A DNA stretch of 64,000 bases from Branchiostoma floridae. Taxonomy: Eukaryota > Chordata > Leptocardii > Amphioxiformes > Branchiostomatidae. The stretch's first letter is position 1, and the number at the start of each line of letters is the position of its first letter. Below are positions 43,640 to 54,363 of this stretch, piece after piece. Location of the stretch: NCBI RefSeq assembly GCF_000003815.2, contig NC_049994.1:4894016-4958015 (forward strand), in the 5' to 3' direction. The position numbers and the translations under genes are program-made. The notes beneath the pieces were generated by a model. That model searched no databases and had not been told where the DNA came from. It worked only from the letters and a program-made list of their open reading frames with translations.

Positions 43640-44105
43640 AATTTCAAGGCCATAGTATGTTCCCATGGCAACAATAAGCACAAAACGTGAAAGAAAGCGC
43701 TAACTAACCCAAAGGTGCCATATTGAATTATGGCCAGGGGCCTAAGGTGTCATGACCAGGGCATCATCATGCAATCCCTCATGTACCTAGGGGTCCTCTG
43801 TGCCCATTTCACACTGCATCAATTGGCAAGCAGTAATGGAACTTTTGTGTCTCCATGGCAACAGACAGGGGTAACATATGGAGCTGGAATAATGATCAAC
43901 CATTATTCTTACGATAATCCATCTTTCCTGGATACTAACGCCAGTCCTTAAAGCTTTGATCGCCATGGCGATGACCGCCGTCACGACGATGAAACCGCTT
44001 TGGCACAAGCTGCGTGGATGATACCACGTTTCATGGCTCCCCGGCGTCACATTTCGGCGCTACAAATTATCCCGAGGACCGTTATCCAGATGAAATTGAA
44101 AGCAG
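43640..44105. promoter_or_regulatory. Candidate regulatory block with two RFX X-box-like sites
   Basis: GTTCCCATGGCAAC (43659-43672) and GTCTCCATGGCAAC (43849-43862) both fit the X-box pattern RYYNCC-AT-RGNAAC. A third palindrome ATCGCCATGGCGAT lies near 43961. The surrounding DNA is unique and CpG-rich at 43955-44060. RFX factors control ciliary and other genes; this use here is inference. Open frames across it have no known domain. Confidence 0.45.
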
Positions 44106-44912
44106 CTATAAACACCTTTACAGGAAAGTAATAATGACACGTTCGGGGAGAACGGAGCATTTTACCCAGTTTTGGGGACAGTCGTTTCAGCTTATAATTA
44201 CCCACCAAATACAGCACAATGTCATGCAAGTAGTGCAAAATGGTTCAGATCAACAGATATTTCATATTTTAGCAACCACACCTTAACAGGAAAGTAACAG
44301 TGACACGTTCAGTGGAGAACTGAGCATTTTACCCAGTTATGGGGACAGTTGTTTCAGTTTACCCACCAAATACAGCACAATGTCATGCAAGTATTGCAAA
44401 ATGGTTCAAATCAACAGATATTTCATATTTTAGCAACCACACCTTAACAGTAAAGTAATAATGACACATTCAGTGGAGAACAGAGCATTTTACCCAGTTT
44501 TGGGGACAGTCGTTTCAGCTTACCCACCAAATACAGCACATACAAGTATTGCAAAACGGTTTAAATAAACAGATATTTCATATTTTAGCAACCACACCTT
44601 AACAGGAAAGTAACAGTGACACGTTCAGTGGAGAACGGAGCATTTTACCCAGTTTTGGGTACAGTTGTTTCAGTTTACCCACCAAATACAGCACAATGTC
44701 ATGCAAGTATTGCAAAATGGTTCAAATCAACAGATATTTCATATTTTAGCAACCACACCTTAACAGTAAAGTAATAATGACACATTCAGTGGAGAACAGA
44801 GCATTTTACCCAGGTTTGGGGACAGTCGTTTCAGCTTTCCCACCAAATACAGCACATACAAGTATTGCAAAACGGTTTAAATAAACAGATATTTCATATT
44901 TGGCAACCACAG
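44106..44912 (+). repeat. Dimeric tandem array, about 160-bp units
   Basis: Units start near 44121, 44287, 44448, 44603 and 44764. Two variants alternate: CAGGAAAGTAACAGTGACAC and CAGTAAAGTAATAATGACAC, giving a higher-order period of about 316 bp. Each unit continues GAGCATTTTACCCAG, CACCAAATACAGCACA, GCAAAA.GGTT.AA and AACAGATATTTCATATTT. The array seems to grow out of the unique block before it. Confidence 0.88.
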
Positions 44913-45193
44913 TTAGTACTTTCTGCAAAAGAGGCAGAATGGACTTGAAATCGAGTATCGATTATTATTTTAAGCTTTGTGAATTTCAATTATACACACT
45001 ATTGTGTATTTTTGTCAATAAAGGACCAGGACCTGGCCCAAGTCAACCTTCCAATTCTGCCAAAATCCAGTTACACCATACTTCTGTCTCACATCCTGTC
45101 ACTCAACAATATGAAAACACTGGGACAAATGAACACACAGAAAACCATACCTCCATTTTCATTAAAAAGGGACAAAATGCTACTGTCAAAATT

Positions 45194-45524
45194 GAGTACA
45201 GGGATTGAAATACTGGTGCAGGTAACATTCAAAATTACCTGCACCAAACAAACTTTACCTGCACCACTTTGAATTAAAAAAACTATGGATCAAACTAAAA
45301 TTGGTCAGGAACCATTGCTATTTTTCTTTTATACTTTATAGGTGGTAACAGTGAGTGCAGCTAAAAACAATCCATATACACCTACATCATAGGGCATTTA
45401 TATATAAAAACTAGTACATGGACCAGTGCAGGTTAGGTGCAGGTAGACACCAGAAATACCTGCACAGCTCCAATTTTACCTGCACTAACCTGAATATGCA
45501 GGTGGTATTACGAGCCCTGGAGTA
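45194..45524 (+). mobile_element. CAGGG element with ACCTGCAC subterminal repeats, 5-bp TSD
   Basis: Element 45199-45519 (321 bp) starts CAGGGATTGAAATACTGG and ends GGTATTACGAGCCCTG. GAGTA is exact on both sides (45194-45198 and 45520-45524). At least seven ACCTGCAC/GTGCAGGT motifs lie within 100 bp of the ends, placed like the GGGTGCAC motifs at 39669-40025. No protein. Confidence 0.85.
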
Positions 45525-46085
45525 ATTTCTTCAAATGCACATATGACCCGTTCACCATATTGGAATGCTAGCTCCAAAGTTGCCTTTAAACAAAATAACA
45601 TGCTGACATTTAACAGCTGCCTACAGAGCCCAGAAATTTTAAACATTTTCAACCAAAACATAATTAGTCTGCTCCAGTGTTACAGATGTCCCTCCCTGGG
45701 GACTGAAAGCGTACACCTTCTGACATATCATAGTACAGCTATGCAGATCAAAATAAATGCAGTTATTCAGTTTACCAATGTAATGTATGCTGTAATGTAA
45801 CTTAGTAAGTAAGTGAGAAAGATGGAGTATAATTTGAAAATACATCAATGGCAAAGGAGCAATTTTTAGAAAACTGTTGAGAAATAATAGAAATATCATT
45901 TTGTTGCTGAAAGTATATGAAGAATGTATGGAATAAAAATCCAACTAATGAGAAATGTTTTACATTTTTTGTATTGTATAGAACGTTTAGGTTTTATACA
46001 AACATGTATGTTAACTACATACACTTAACTCAAAACTGTTAATATATCACGGTATAGACTGAAACATAAAAAGTACAACACGAGT
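45525..46085. other. Unassigned AT-rich sequence
   Basis: No gene or repeat recognised. Confidence 0.4.
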
Positions 46086-46275
46086 GTTGTAATTTTTAAA
46101 ATTTTCACAGTGGTTTTACACTATATGGGTTTTTGTGGTGGTCATTTCTCAGAGAACTTAAAATCCACAGTGCTTCCATTACTATAACACTATTGCAAGC
46201 TTAAAACCACTGCGAACACACATTTTCTACTTACCACGAAACCAAATAACGGCAACTAAAAAATGCATTTACCGT
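46086..46275. mobile_element. Decayed CTGTAAATGC-type MITE
   Basis: TTGTAATTTTTAAAATTTTC, AAAACCACTGCGAACACAC and AAAATGCATTTACCGT mark the diverged group; both ends are present but degraded. Confidence 0.6.
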
Positions 46276-46396
46276 GTTCTAAAAATAAATGGGCCATATT
46301 TTCATCGTATCAGTCAGACATATTCAGCTAGCCTGATCAAATCTCGCTTATAGCAGCCCGCCAAACATCCGCCGGCCCCCAAGAAGGGGCCAGTTA

Positions 46397-46604
46397 CTGT
46401 AAATGCAGAAATGTTCGCGGTGGATTAATGTTCGCGGTTTTCGCGGCGGCCGCTTCACTGCGAATTTAAAACCACCGCGAATATTTTTCCATAACAGTAA
46501 GAGACTACAGTACATGGTGCTACCGCGATATTAAAACCACCACGAAAAGTCCATTTTCCCGCTACCGCGAAATTAAATCCCCGCGAACTTAAATGCATTT
46601 ACAA
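46397..46604 (-). mobile_element. TTCGCGGTGG palindromic MITE with empty site
   Basis: The reverse-oriented copy lies in the left arm of the surrounding inverted repeat. The right arm (48022-48129) reads CCAGTTACGGCC where this arm reads CCAGTTA, the MITE, then TACAGCC. This is direct evidence that the family duplicates TA and that the element runs from CTGTAAATG to CATTTACA. Confidence 0.93.
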
Positions 46605-46767
46605 TACAGCCCTGGACAGCGGAGTTTGTGTTACACAGACTGACATTCAGCATCCCTCTCCAAATGTCTTTTCTAACAGTAACACAGCCTGAAAACTGTC
46701 AAGGTCAAAAACACAGCAACCCCAGCAGCTGACCTGCCACAAGAACCTTCTGACGGCAAAGTCAATA

Positions 46768-46976
46768 CTGTAAATGCAGAAACTTTCGCGGTGGTCTAAT
46801 GTTCACGGGTTTTGCAGGGGCTGATTCACTGTGAACTTAAAACCAACGGGAACATTTTTCCGTGGCAGTAAGAGACTACAGTGCATGGTGCTACCGCGAT
46901 CTTAATACCACCGCGAAAAGTCCTTTTTCCCCGCTAACGCGAAATTGAATCCCTGCAAACTTAAATGCATTTACAG
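46768..46976 (-). mobile_element. TTCGCGGTGG palindromic MITE
   Basis: Reverse copy, CTGTAAATGCAG to CATTTACAG with TA on both sides. The central GAGACTACAGTGCATGGTGC is intact. Confidence 0.9.
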
Positions 46977-47488
46977 TACCTCCAACAGGGTTTCCTTCTC
47001 TAATGTACATTCTTGACTTCCGGAGGGCACAAGGTCTGTCAATTATGCTGACAGCGTTTCCTGACTTTTCAAATGTTTCAATTTTCCCTAAAAGGTTTTC
47101 CTGATAGCGTTTCTGGTTGGAGACACTGGGGATGCTCGGCTTTTCATGTTGTGTGGATCTGAGGTTGTCGTACCGGGAAGTGTTCCAGCCATATTGTTAG
47201 GAATTGCTTTTGGGTTTCCCCCTTTCCCAGCTGCTTTTTCTCAACAATTGTCTAAAATGGCAACTAAGAAAATGAAATTCATTTCCCTGTAATCCTGTGT
47301 ATCATAGACAGGACATGACAAAATTTGAAAGAATTTAGAATTCAAGACATTTCAAAAAACAGAATGGGAAAGGAAACAAGATCATTTCATTTTCTTCTTA
47401 TAGATACAGCTGCAATATTCTGTCAGTGTGGCTTGGCAGTCAGAAAAATGTTACAATCTTCCACCATAACATCTGTTTGGAGATAAAG

Positions 47489-47705
47489 TACTGTATTTAT
47501 TAGAAGTTCACAGTAATTTAATATTGAGATGGAGAAAATAGAGTGTTCTGAATAGTCTATACTGTACTTTGCAGTTGAAACAAGAGTGTAAGTGGGCTAA
47601 AGATAAGCATTTTTGTTACATTGTTTGGTTTTCAGTTTGCGGTGGAGAGGTTACCACGAAAATTAGCGAACATTAAACCACTGTGAAAATTTCAACACTT
47701 CCAGT
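47489..47705. mobile_element. Decayed CTGTAAATGC-type MITE
   Basis: ACTGTATTTATTAG at the left, TTCAGTTTGCGGTGGAGAGG, AACATTAAACCACTGTG and CAACACTTCCAGTA at the right. Confidence 0.55.
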
Positions 47706-48129
47706 ATCATGCACCCTCCCTCAGCACTTTCCTTCCCCCAAAATAAACAGTTTATCTTGTGGTATATCAGGAAACATGCAGGATGTTGTCACTCAGCTGT
47801 TCCATCACAATGTATGCACAAAACATCTTCCTCCAGGAAGTATAAAACTTCAATAAACAGTGTAAATTTTAGTGAAGAAAAACCCACAGGAAATGGAAGT
47901 GAAATATTGTTTGGATTATTAATATTATTAGGAAGACGGCGCAAGCCAAAGGTAACAGTTACTAGAAGAACTGAAAAGATTTTGGAAACGGTCCAAAAAT
48001 CTGTAAAGTTGACCATTTCCTAGTCTGTGTAATACAAATTCTGCTGTCCAGGGCCGTAACTGGCCACTCCCTGCAGAGGTGGCCAGCGGATGTTGGGCGG
48101 GCTGCTATAAGCGAGATTTAGTCAGGCTA

Positions 48130-49743
48130 GCAATTTCCAAGTTCTATCGAGTTTCTTGAGTAGCTGTTATGTTGCTTATCGTATTACCAGTCTAAATTTC
48201 ATCAACCTATTATACTTTATAGTATTAGGAAGACTGCAAAGAAAACAAGAATTGCACAGACATTTACACACCTGTCCTTTAACAATGTCACGATCACTTT
48301 TATTCAAATTTCAACAAACAACACAAGCTGGGATTATCGTTTGTAATTCGTAGATAAATTTCACACAATCCTTACAAAATCCACTGTTTACAACAAAGTG
48401 TGATAAACAAATGTGTTAATCCAGTTATCACCTTATCGTCTTCCCTGTTCATGAATAAACCATCAATTCATTTCCCAGAAATCATCCCAGTTGGAATCAG
48501 GATGTGAAAATTATGGGGAAAATGAACAATATTTCATACCCATTAAAAATAAGGCTGCATACCTAAAACCTGGAACTGGAGTTGTAAAAGCCTTTAGGTC
48601 CATGTAGAGAACCAGTTCCGGACTTGGAAAAAGCTATTTCTTACTTATAATATACCCCATTTTGTTCTAAACATTCTAAAACCTTTCAAAGATAGTAAAA
48701 TTTGTAAGTTGGAAAAAGTCAAAAACATTGCTACCATAGGCTAATTGCTAAATTGCTATATCTGAGTACAAAGCTCATGTGGTTTGGCTGTGATGGTGGT
48801 GATATCAGTGCTTGGCTAGCTATATGCCTTGCACAATGAAATAATCAAAAATGAAAATACAGTACTGGTATCTTCATACTTCCTTTCTACTTCTATAAAC
48901 AAGTCAAGTTATCTGCATGGGATGTCAGATTTCCACATGGCTGCTGTGACCAATGGATTTTGTGGTTAATGAACCATTAAATACTAAGAAAACAAACAGC
49001 CAACTAGATCTACATGTAAATGTCCACACCAATTTCAGAATCTTTTTTTTTCCTTTTGATTTACATGTTAATGTACAGAGTCATTATACTATGTACTGTA
49101 CCTTACTTTGTGATAAGTATAAGTATCAAAATATTATGCAGTATCAAAAAAGGTATTGTTCTAACTTCTAAAAAACTCAACCAAGGAGCTTCACTGAATA
49201 ACCTGACGTAATATTTCTCTCCAGGAATATATAGTGATTAACTTTCAACCAACAGTCGCAATTAAGTTGCAACAGCATGTTGAAAGTTCTATTACTCTGC
49301 ACCAACAGTTAATACGTTATACATCATAACTAGACTCTATATGAAGAAGCAACATCATTCTGTTGACCTCTACCCTCTTCTGAAGGCAGGGGAAGATTTG
49401 AATAATAACTGCCTGATTGCCAACCTTGGAGAAACCTTGCTGCCGTGCAGGAATTAGCCAGCGGGTGAAGGGTAGCTTTGACTATATCACAGGGCATTCT
49501 AATTGGCTTATTGACCCGTGTCGGGCATTCAATTTTCGGGCTCCCCATCCTTGAAGAGAGGTCAAGTCATTGACTCGAGCAATGTTACCACTGTGTTTGT
49601 GGAATGGGAAGACTTCAAGTTGGTAACAGTAAAACTCTGGGCACGATTAGGTTAGCCTTGTTTGATGGCTGAGCATCAAGTGTTTTCAAGGACAAATCAG
49701 AAACTCTAGAGAGCATGAATGATAGAAATGTTCCAAGAATTAC
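48130..49743. other. Unassigned sequence
   Basis: No gene, RNA or repeat that I can support. The composition is AT-rich with short frames only. Confidence 0.4.
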
Positions 49744-49966
49744 GGTACTATAAAAACTGAAATTTCTGTAGTAATTTAAATGTTCGTGGAGTTTTCACAG
49801 GAGCTTTTTCACTGCAAAGCAGCAAACTTAAAACCACCATGAAAATGCTTGTTCTGTCGTCTTCAAGCCTTACTTCAGCTGTTAAATAAAAAAACACTGT
49901 TAACACTCCATTTTTTCACTTCCACAAAATCAAATCTTCACAAAATTGAAGGCATTTACAGTATTG
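49744..49966. mobile_element. Decayed CTGTAAATGC-type MITE
   Basis: ACTATAAAAACTGAAATTTC, AAAACCACCATGAAAATGC, TTGTTCTGTCGTCTTC and GGCATTTACAGTA in family order. Confidence 0.65.
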
Positions 49967-50014
49967 GTACTGTAACATCATGAAACTTTCATGGCGGCTT
50001 TATATTTCTGTGAA

Positions 50015-50105
50015 TTGATGACACTGCCAATTCATGACACCATGGAGCATAAATCCATGGCGTAACACTGTCAATTCATGACACCGTCAATTCATGACAC
50101 AGTGG
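50015..50105 (+). repeat. Short tandem CAATTCATGACAC repeat
   Basis: CTGCCAATTCATGACAC and variants (CTGTCAATTCATGACACC, GTCAATTCATGACACAG) occur three times, two of them in tandem, with GAATTGATGACAC as a diverged first unit. Confidence 0.7.
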
Positions 50106-50190
50106 CTATGCCTCCCTTATATCATATGACTACCGAGTACTGCAATACCAACGAGGTTGTGGGTTCAACTTCCTTGACAATACAGACTAA
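50097..50190 (+). repeat. tRNA-like SINE head, doubtful
   Basis: GTTGTGGGTTCAACTTCC near 50157-50174 fits a B-box, and GACTACCGAGTACTGCAATACC upstream looks like a tRNA-like region, but the A-box is poor. It may be an old SINE head. Confidence 0.25.
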
Positions 50191-50584
50191 TTTCAACTGG
50201 GAACTTCAAACACATTGAAACAAAATCACCCAAAACAATTTACAGTACAAATTCACTACAAAGGAAAAACAATTCAAGTTTGCGATGGCTTCATTTTGCA
50301 GTAAAAAGAAGATCAAAACCTTTACAGCATTTTTAGTTCAGAGGTAAAACAACGGAAGTACTGGCAACATATTAAGAGACAAATACCAGGTTTCTTCCAA
50401 ACATTCTTCGTGAAAAAATCGTGTCTTGCTTGTCTCGCTACCACAGCGGGGCACCTTGTAATTATTCCCCACATCAAACGCCCGGCTCTGGTGACGTGTG
50501 ACACATAAGTACAGCCTGGAGCAACACCTGAGCAGCACTACAAGCTTAGGGTATCAATTAGACAAAGTACCGAATCATCAAATA

Positions 50585-50791
50585 CTGTTAATTTAGAAAT
50601 GTTTGCGGTGGTTTTATGTTTGCAGTTTTCGCGAGGCAGTCTCACAGCATTAAAACCACCGCGAAAATTTTTCCATTACAGTATGTGACTACAGTGTATG
50701 GCACTTATACCCTAAACTTAAAACCACCGTGAACACTCCACTTTCCCCCTAACGCTAAATTGAATCCACGTAAACCTAAAGGCATTTACAG
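50585..50791 (-). mobile_element. TTCGCGGTGG palindromic MITE, diverged
   Basis: Reverse copy with TA flanks: CTGTTAATTTAGAAATGTTT at the left, AAAACCACCGCGAAAATTTT in the middle and GGCATTTACAG at the right. Confidence 0.82.
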
Positions 50792-50935
50792 TACCTGACA
50801 GGGGATGAAACAAACAAGATATGCAGCCAAAAAACATCCGGTTCTCAAGCATGATGGACACTAAAATTTTCAGACAAGTTGCAAAAAAACAAAATCATCA
50901 TAGCAGATCTTCACAACTATCATATCAAAACTGCT

Positions 50936-51275
50936 GCAGTACCAAGGAAAGCCGATAGGGAATCTAATATCTAGCCATATCTTCAATAGGAAATGACCTT
51001 GTCATACCGGCCCAGAAAAAACGAACCTGGGAAAGATCAGTGGACGGATGTTGAACTGTATGTTGGACTGATTAGAAAATGAACATATTATAGCGACAGG
51101 CGTTCAAATATTTGGGAGCTTGCAGGTCCAAGAAAATAACAAGACCTGAACCGTACCTGTACCTGATTTTCTGTACCCACTCCTACTCACCGACATATCA
51201 TAAGTACAGAATCTCAATACAATCCATCAACATACAGATGCTATAAAAAACGTAACCTTTTGGCAAAGGCAATGA
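50936..51275 (+). repeat. AAGGATCCATCC dispersed repeat split by a hAT derivative
   Basis: CTGCTGCAGTACCAAGGAAAGC and GAAATGACCTTG lie left of 51003; CACCGACATATCATAAG and AACGTAACCTTTTGGCAAAGG lie right of 51185. The middle belongs to the TAGGGGTGGG family. Confidence 0.65.
51003..51185 (+). mobile_element. Internally deleted hAT-like TAGGGGTGGG derivative
   Basis: CATACCGGCCCAGAAAAAACG, GGATGTTGAACTG, ACTGATTAGAAAATGAAC, GACCTGAACCGTACC and TTTTCTGTACCCACTCCTA follow the family order of 22803-23241, with about half of the element missing. Confidence 0.7.
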
Positions 51276-51850
51276 CTGTTAGTGTGATAATTGAAGCTGA
51301 GTGTAACTTTGTTTTGTGAAATCCTGGTAATTTGAGATGATTTATACCCCATTATCTTCAACCCCTCATGCAGACACATGGATTAAACTGAGAGTGACTG
51401 GAATATAAATAAGATACCCAGACTGGTATAATTAGTTTCACGTACATATAGGTTTCTAGCTGGGTGAATATAGTGTAACGGACTACTACGCTATACTTTG
51501 TGACTACCCCGCTAAAATGAAGACCACTATGCTAATTTTTAACTGGCATATTAGTAATTTGCTATCACAAAAATAATGATATCCTACTCAAAACTGACCA
51601 AAAAATCCTTCAAATTACATGTGATGTGGCAACTTTTAACTTTTTTAGTCTTTATTCACAAAATCTCGAGGTGGAAGGGGCCAAGCCACATCTGAATATC
51701 ACAACTTCAAAAAGTTGAGAAAGCCATGTATGCGTTTAAGTATTTAAATGGAATTTAGATATACCTAGAATTCAGGTAAGGCCTTTGCACAGGCACCTGT
51801 TTATCTGCAATAGTCTAGAGTCTAATCTCTCTTCAACAAGGAAAATCAAA
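51276..51850. other. Unassigned sequence
   Basis: No gene or repeat recognised. Confidence 0.4.
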
Positions 51851-52023
51851 TGTAAATGCCTTCAACTTAACTTGCAGTGATTTTACTTCTAGGATACCGG
51901 TAGTCATCTTGCAGTCGTTTTAAGTTCATTTTAGCGCTTCAGTCATACATATGTATATCAATCTACCATAATTGGAAACCGTGAACATAAAATCACTGTA
52001 AAAATTACAACAATAATTACAGT
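51851..52023. mobile_element. Decayed CTGTAAATGC-type MITE
   Basis: ATGTAAATGCCTTCAACTTA at the left, CAGTCGTTTTAAGTTC in the middle and AAAATCACTGTAAAAATTAC, TTACAGTA at the right. Confidence 0.6.
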
Positions 52024-52602
52024 ATTGGTCCCTAATCAAAAGAAGGCAGACCTCAAGCACACACACCTCCTTCACAATTCCTTCTGAACAAGGGATGTAA
52101 CACCTGTGATTTGTACTGCTCTAATAAGGTGATAAAATACAATTAGAGGGAGACTGGTGCTGAAAATAACAATACAAGTCGTAACAATACGTTTTCTTCA
52201 GAAACATAATTACTGTACAATAACAAAGCAACAAAATTCAGCATAATATCTTTCTTGGATAATTAAGAGACAGGCAAATATATGACTTCACTTGTAATGA
52301 TAATGAAGCTACAAGAATTGCTTGGATACTAAATGAAATACACATATGAACATTATTATGTAGAGAATATAAGATTGATGGCAAGAACATGTTTATCACA
52401 GACTAACATTCCAATCTGTTTCCATCACCTTTTACATTTATTCCTTTATCTAAAAGTAACAAAGTGTAATTTTATACCATACATAATGAACATGCTGGTA
52501 TTGTTATGTATAATAACTAAATTGAAGAGACAGTTAACCATAGTTAATTACATAGGGGGATGACATATACTAGTAAGCTTACAAATAATGAGTCATCACT
52601 AA
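52024..52602. other. Unassigned AT-rich sequence
   Basis: No gene or repeat recognised; the frame 52333-52563 has no domain. Confidence 0.4.
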
Positions 52603-53303
52603 GGCCCCGTTCATGATACAAAAAATGAAACGGTTCTATCGGTTACTATCGGTTAGGCCAGCTGAAACGGATAAGTTTTGTCATCATGGACGGTCCGAAA
52701 TGGATCTGAAGTGATAGGAAACGGTTTGTTCGGAACCTCCTCGCGAGGTAGTATTGAAACGGTTTCTTCCTTATCCGGAATTGCGAATTTGTATCATGAA
52801 CACAAAAGCGGCGCGATCCGTTTTACATCCGGGCATGTGCGTTCATATTTGGTGGCGCCACGGGGCAAAAGTACAATTTCTAACCTGTCATTCGGGTGTT
52901 TCGGCCGCGTTTTCAATCGTACAATTCGTTTCTATAATCGGGCCGCCTCTTGGTCGACTGAGGAGCTAGCATTCCTGATATCGTAAGGGGAATGTGTCAG
53001 GAGATCCAGTGGAAATGTCATAGCATGGCATACATCGGGACCACAATGTTTTCAGAGGCATTTCCAAGGTCATAACAGAACCCAGCTTCGAATTCAGTAA
53101 GAATTCAATTTCGATCAAAGACCAAGTTTGGGCAAGATCACAACAACCTCAGGGGTCAGAGGTCGCATTACCTTGCCAGGAACTGAAACGGTTTGCAAGT
53201 TTGCATCGTGAACGCAAAATGCAAACCGTTTCCTGTCGTTTGCTGTCGGATTTCCAGGCCTAACCGATAGAACCGTTTCATTTTTTGTATCATGAACGGG
53301 GCC
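52603..53303 (+). mobile_element. Harbinger-like element, 701 bp, perfect TIRs
   Basis: The first 43 bases, starting GGCCCCGTTCATGATAC, are repeated exactly in inverse at the right end. The left arm then has a tandem duplicate of CTATCGGTTA. Flanks are TAA on the left and TAG on the right, close to the TWA TSD of PIF/Harbinger. A decayed Myb/trihelix-like frame inside supports that superfamily, which carries such a protein beside its transposase. Perfect TIRs suggest a young copy. Confidence 0.8.
52930..53175 (+). pseudogene. Decayed Myb/SANT-trihelix frame of a Harbinger-like element
   Basis: An open frame ending at 52986 contains ASWSTEELAFLIS, like the W-S-x-E-E-L start of trihelix domains. 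In another frame near 53090-53165 the DNA reads SKTKFGQDHNNLRGQRSHY, like the K.KF...DHNN..G..R end of the same domain. Stops and at least one frameshift separate them. In the family this protein binds DNA and aids the transposase; here it is dead. Assignment rests on these two motifs. Confidence 0.6.
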
Positions 53304-53799
53304 TAGTAAACATGTTTAGATAAAAGAAATGGATTCTCAAAGTCAAACATTTGTCAGGAACAATATACACAATGCACCATAACCTACTTTGGTAGCTTAC
53401 AACAAAGCCCTAGTTTGCACATGCTTGAAGTAGGTCAAGCTATCATTCAATACTACATAAACATCCATACATTCCAGAAGGACAGCAAACCATTATCAGT
53501 AAAGATAATCATAAATCCAGATTTTGAATCCGCATTCCTATGTGATACAGTTCTATGGGGCTCATTGTACTACAGTTGTACCTAAACAAGAGTTCCAAGA
53601 CTTCATACCTCATGAAGTATTTAAAGTTTGAAATCAGCTTTCATTACAAGTATAACATTTCTGCCATGTTGCACAAAGAAAACATAACTTTGTGGCAAAG
53701 GTAATAAGGAATGTCAACACACAAAAATTGTGGTAGGCTATCTGCCACTGAAAAATCACGAACACAGCATGTTCTGGACAAAAGATAGCAAAAATATAG
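53304..53799. other. Unassigned; AACATAACTT repeat trace
   Basis: AAAACATAACTTTGTGGCAAAGG at 53680-53702 is the tail of the AAGGATCCATCC dispersed repeat. The rest is unassigned. Confidence 0.35.
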
Positions 53800-53982
53800 A
53801 AAGTTTTGATACAATACCAAGAAAAGCCGTCAGGGTACCTAAAATTGACCTTGACCTTTGTTTTCCCAAGACCTTGATCATAATATCATTACAATTCATA
53901 CAGACCTTTTTGTGTTATGTTAAAAACAAACATCTGCTAACAAAATCCAGAAACAAACACATGTGCACACACACACATGAGC
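53800..53982 (+). repeat. AAGGATCCATCC dispersed repeat, 5' part with CA tract
   Basis: ACAATACCAAGAAAAGCCG, CCTTGACCTTTGTTTTCCCA and a CA-rich stretch (53958-53990) follow family order. The CA tract is the target of the next element. Confidence 0.6.
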
Positions 53983-54363
53983 ATGCACACCAGGGTTGTA
54001 GCCAGCCTGAAATCATTTTCAGTCCCCTTGATTTTGAATGGGAATCCTATCGAGCACAGAAGGCATGGCGTGACGTTGCGCGTCATATCTAGGGGGTCTG
54101 GTACCCAGAAAATTTTTAAATCAAGACCCTCTGAAACACTTTTTCCTGCATTTTGAGGTGCAAATTTTGCTTGTAGACTAAGCTGTTCAATGGCATCTGT
54201 TTTGGTGAAGAAGAACACATGGGTTTCAGTTTTTTTTATATCTTTACATATCAATTTTTGTCTGTCACAGGGGACGGAATGGGGAAAACTTTTTTCAGTC
54301 CCCAGCTGCAAAATTCCTTCAAAGGACTGAAGGACAGGTGCTGGCTACAACCCTGATGCACAC
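53983..54363 (-). mobile_element. hAT-like MITE, CAGGGTTGTAGCC family
   Basis: TSD ATGCACAC is exact at 53983-53990 and 54356-54363. The 365-bp element (53991-54355) starts CAGGGTTGTAGCCAGCC and ends GGCTACAACCCTG. It is longer than the copy at 26355 by a GC-rich insert (GGCATGGCGTGACGTTGCG). No protein. Confidence 0.92.

Larger units (their letters stand above)
46329..48129. mobile_element. TIR-bounded block with two nested MITEs
   Basis: The right arm 48022-48129 is the inverse of the left arm, 46329-46394 joined to 46607-46641: TAGCCTGA..AAATCTCGCTTATAGCAG, then ATCCGC.GGCC, CCAGTTAC and GGCCCTGGACAGC. The left arm is split by a MITE (46397-46604) that the right arm lacks. TA borders both outer ends. 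The centre has no recognised protein (frame 47709-48023 has no domain). It is probably a large non-autonomous DNA transposon. Confidence 0.75.

Noticed and set aside
46329-48129. TAGCCTGA-ended block as a member of the 9-bp-TSD TAGCCTGG family
   Set aside because: The first seven bases agree, but the 9-bp flanks (ATATTCAGC and GCAATTTCC) do not match; TA borders fit better.
26325-54311. Similar minus-strand frames in the two CAGGGTTGTAGCC elements (90 and 124 codons), suggesting a conserved protein
   Set aside because: The two copies differ mainly at positions that change the amino acid, and the frames run out of the elements into flanking DNA. The similarity is explained by shared transposon DNA.
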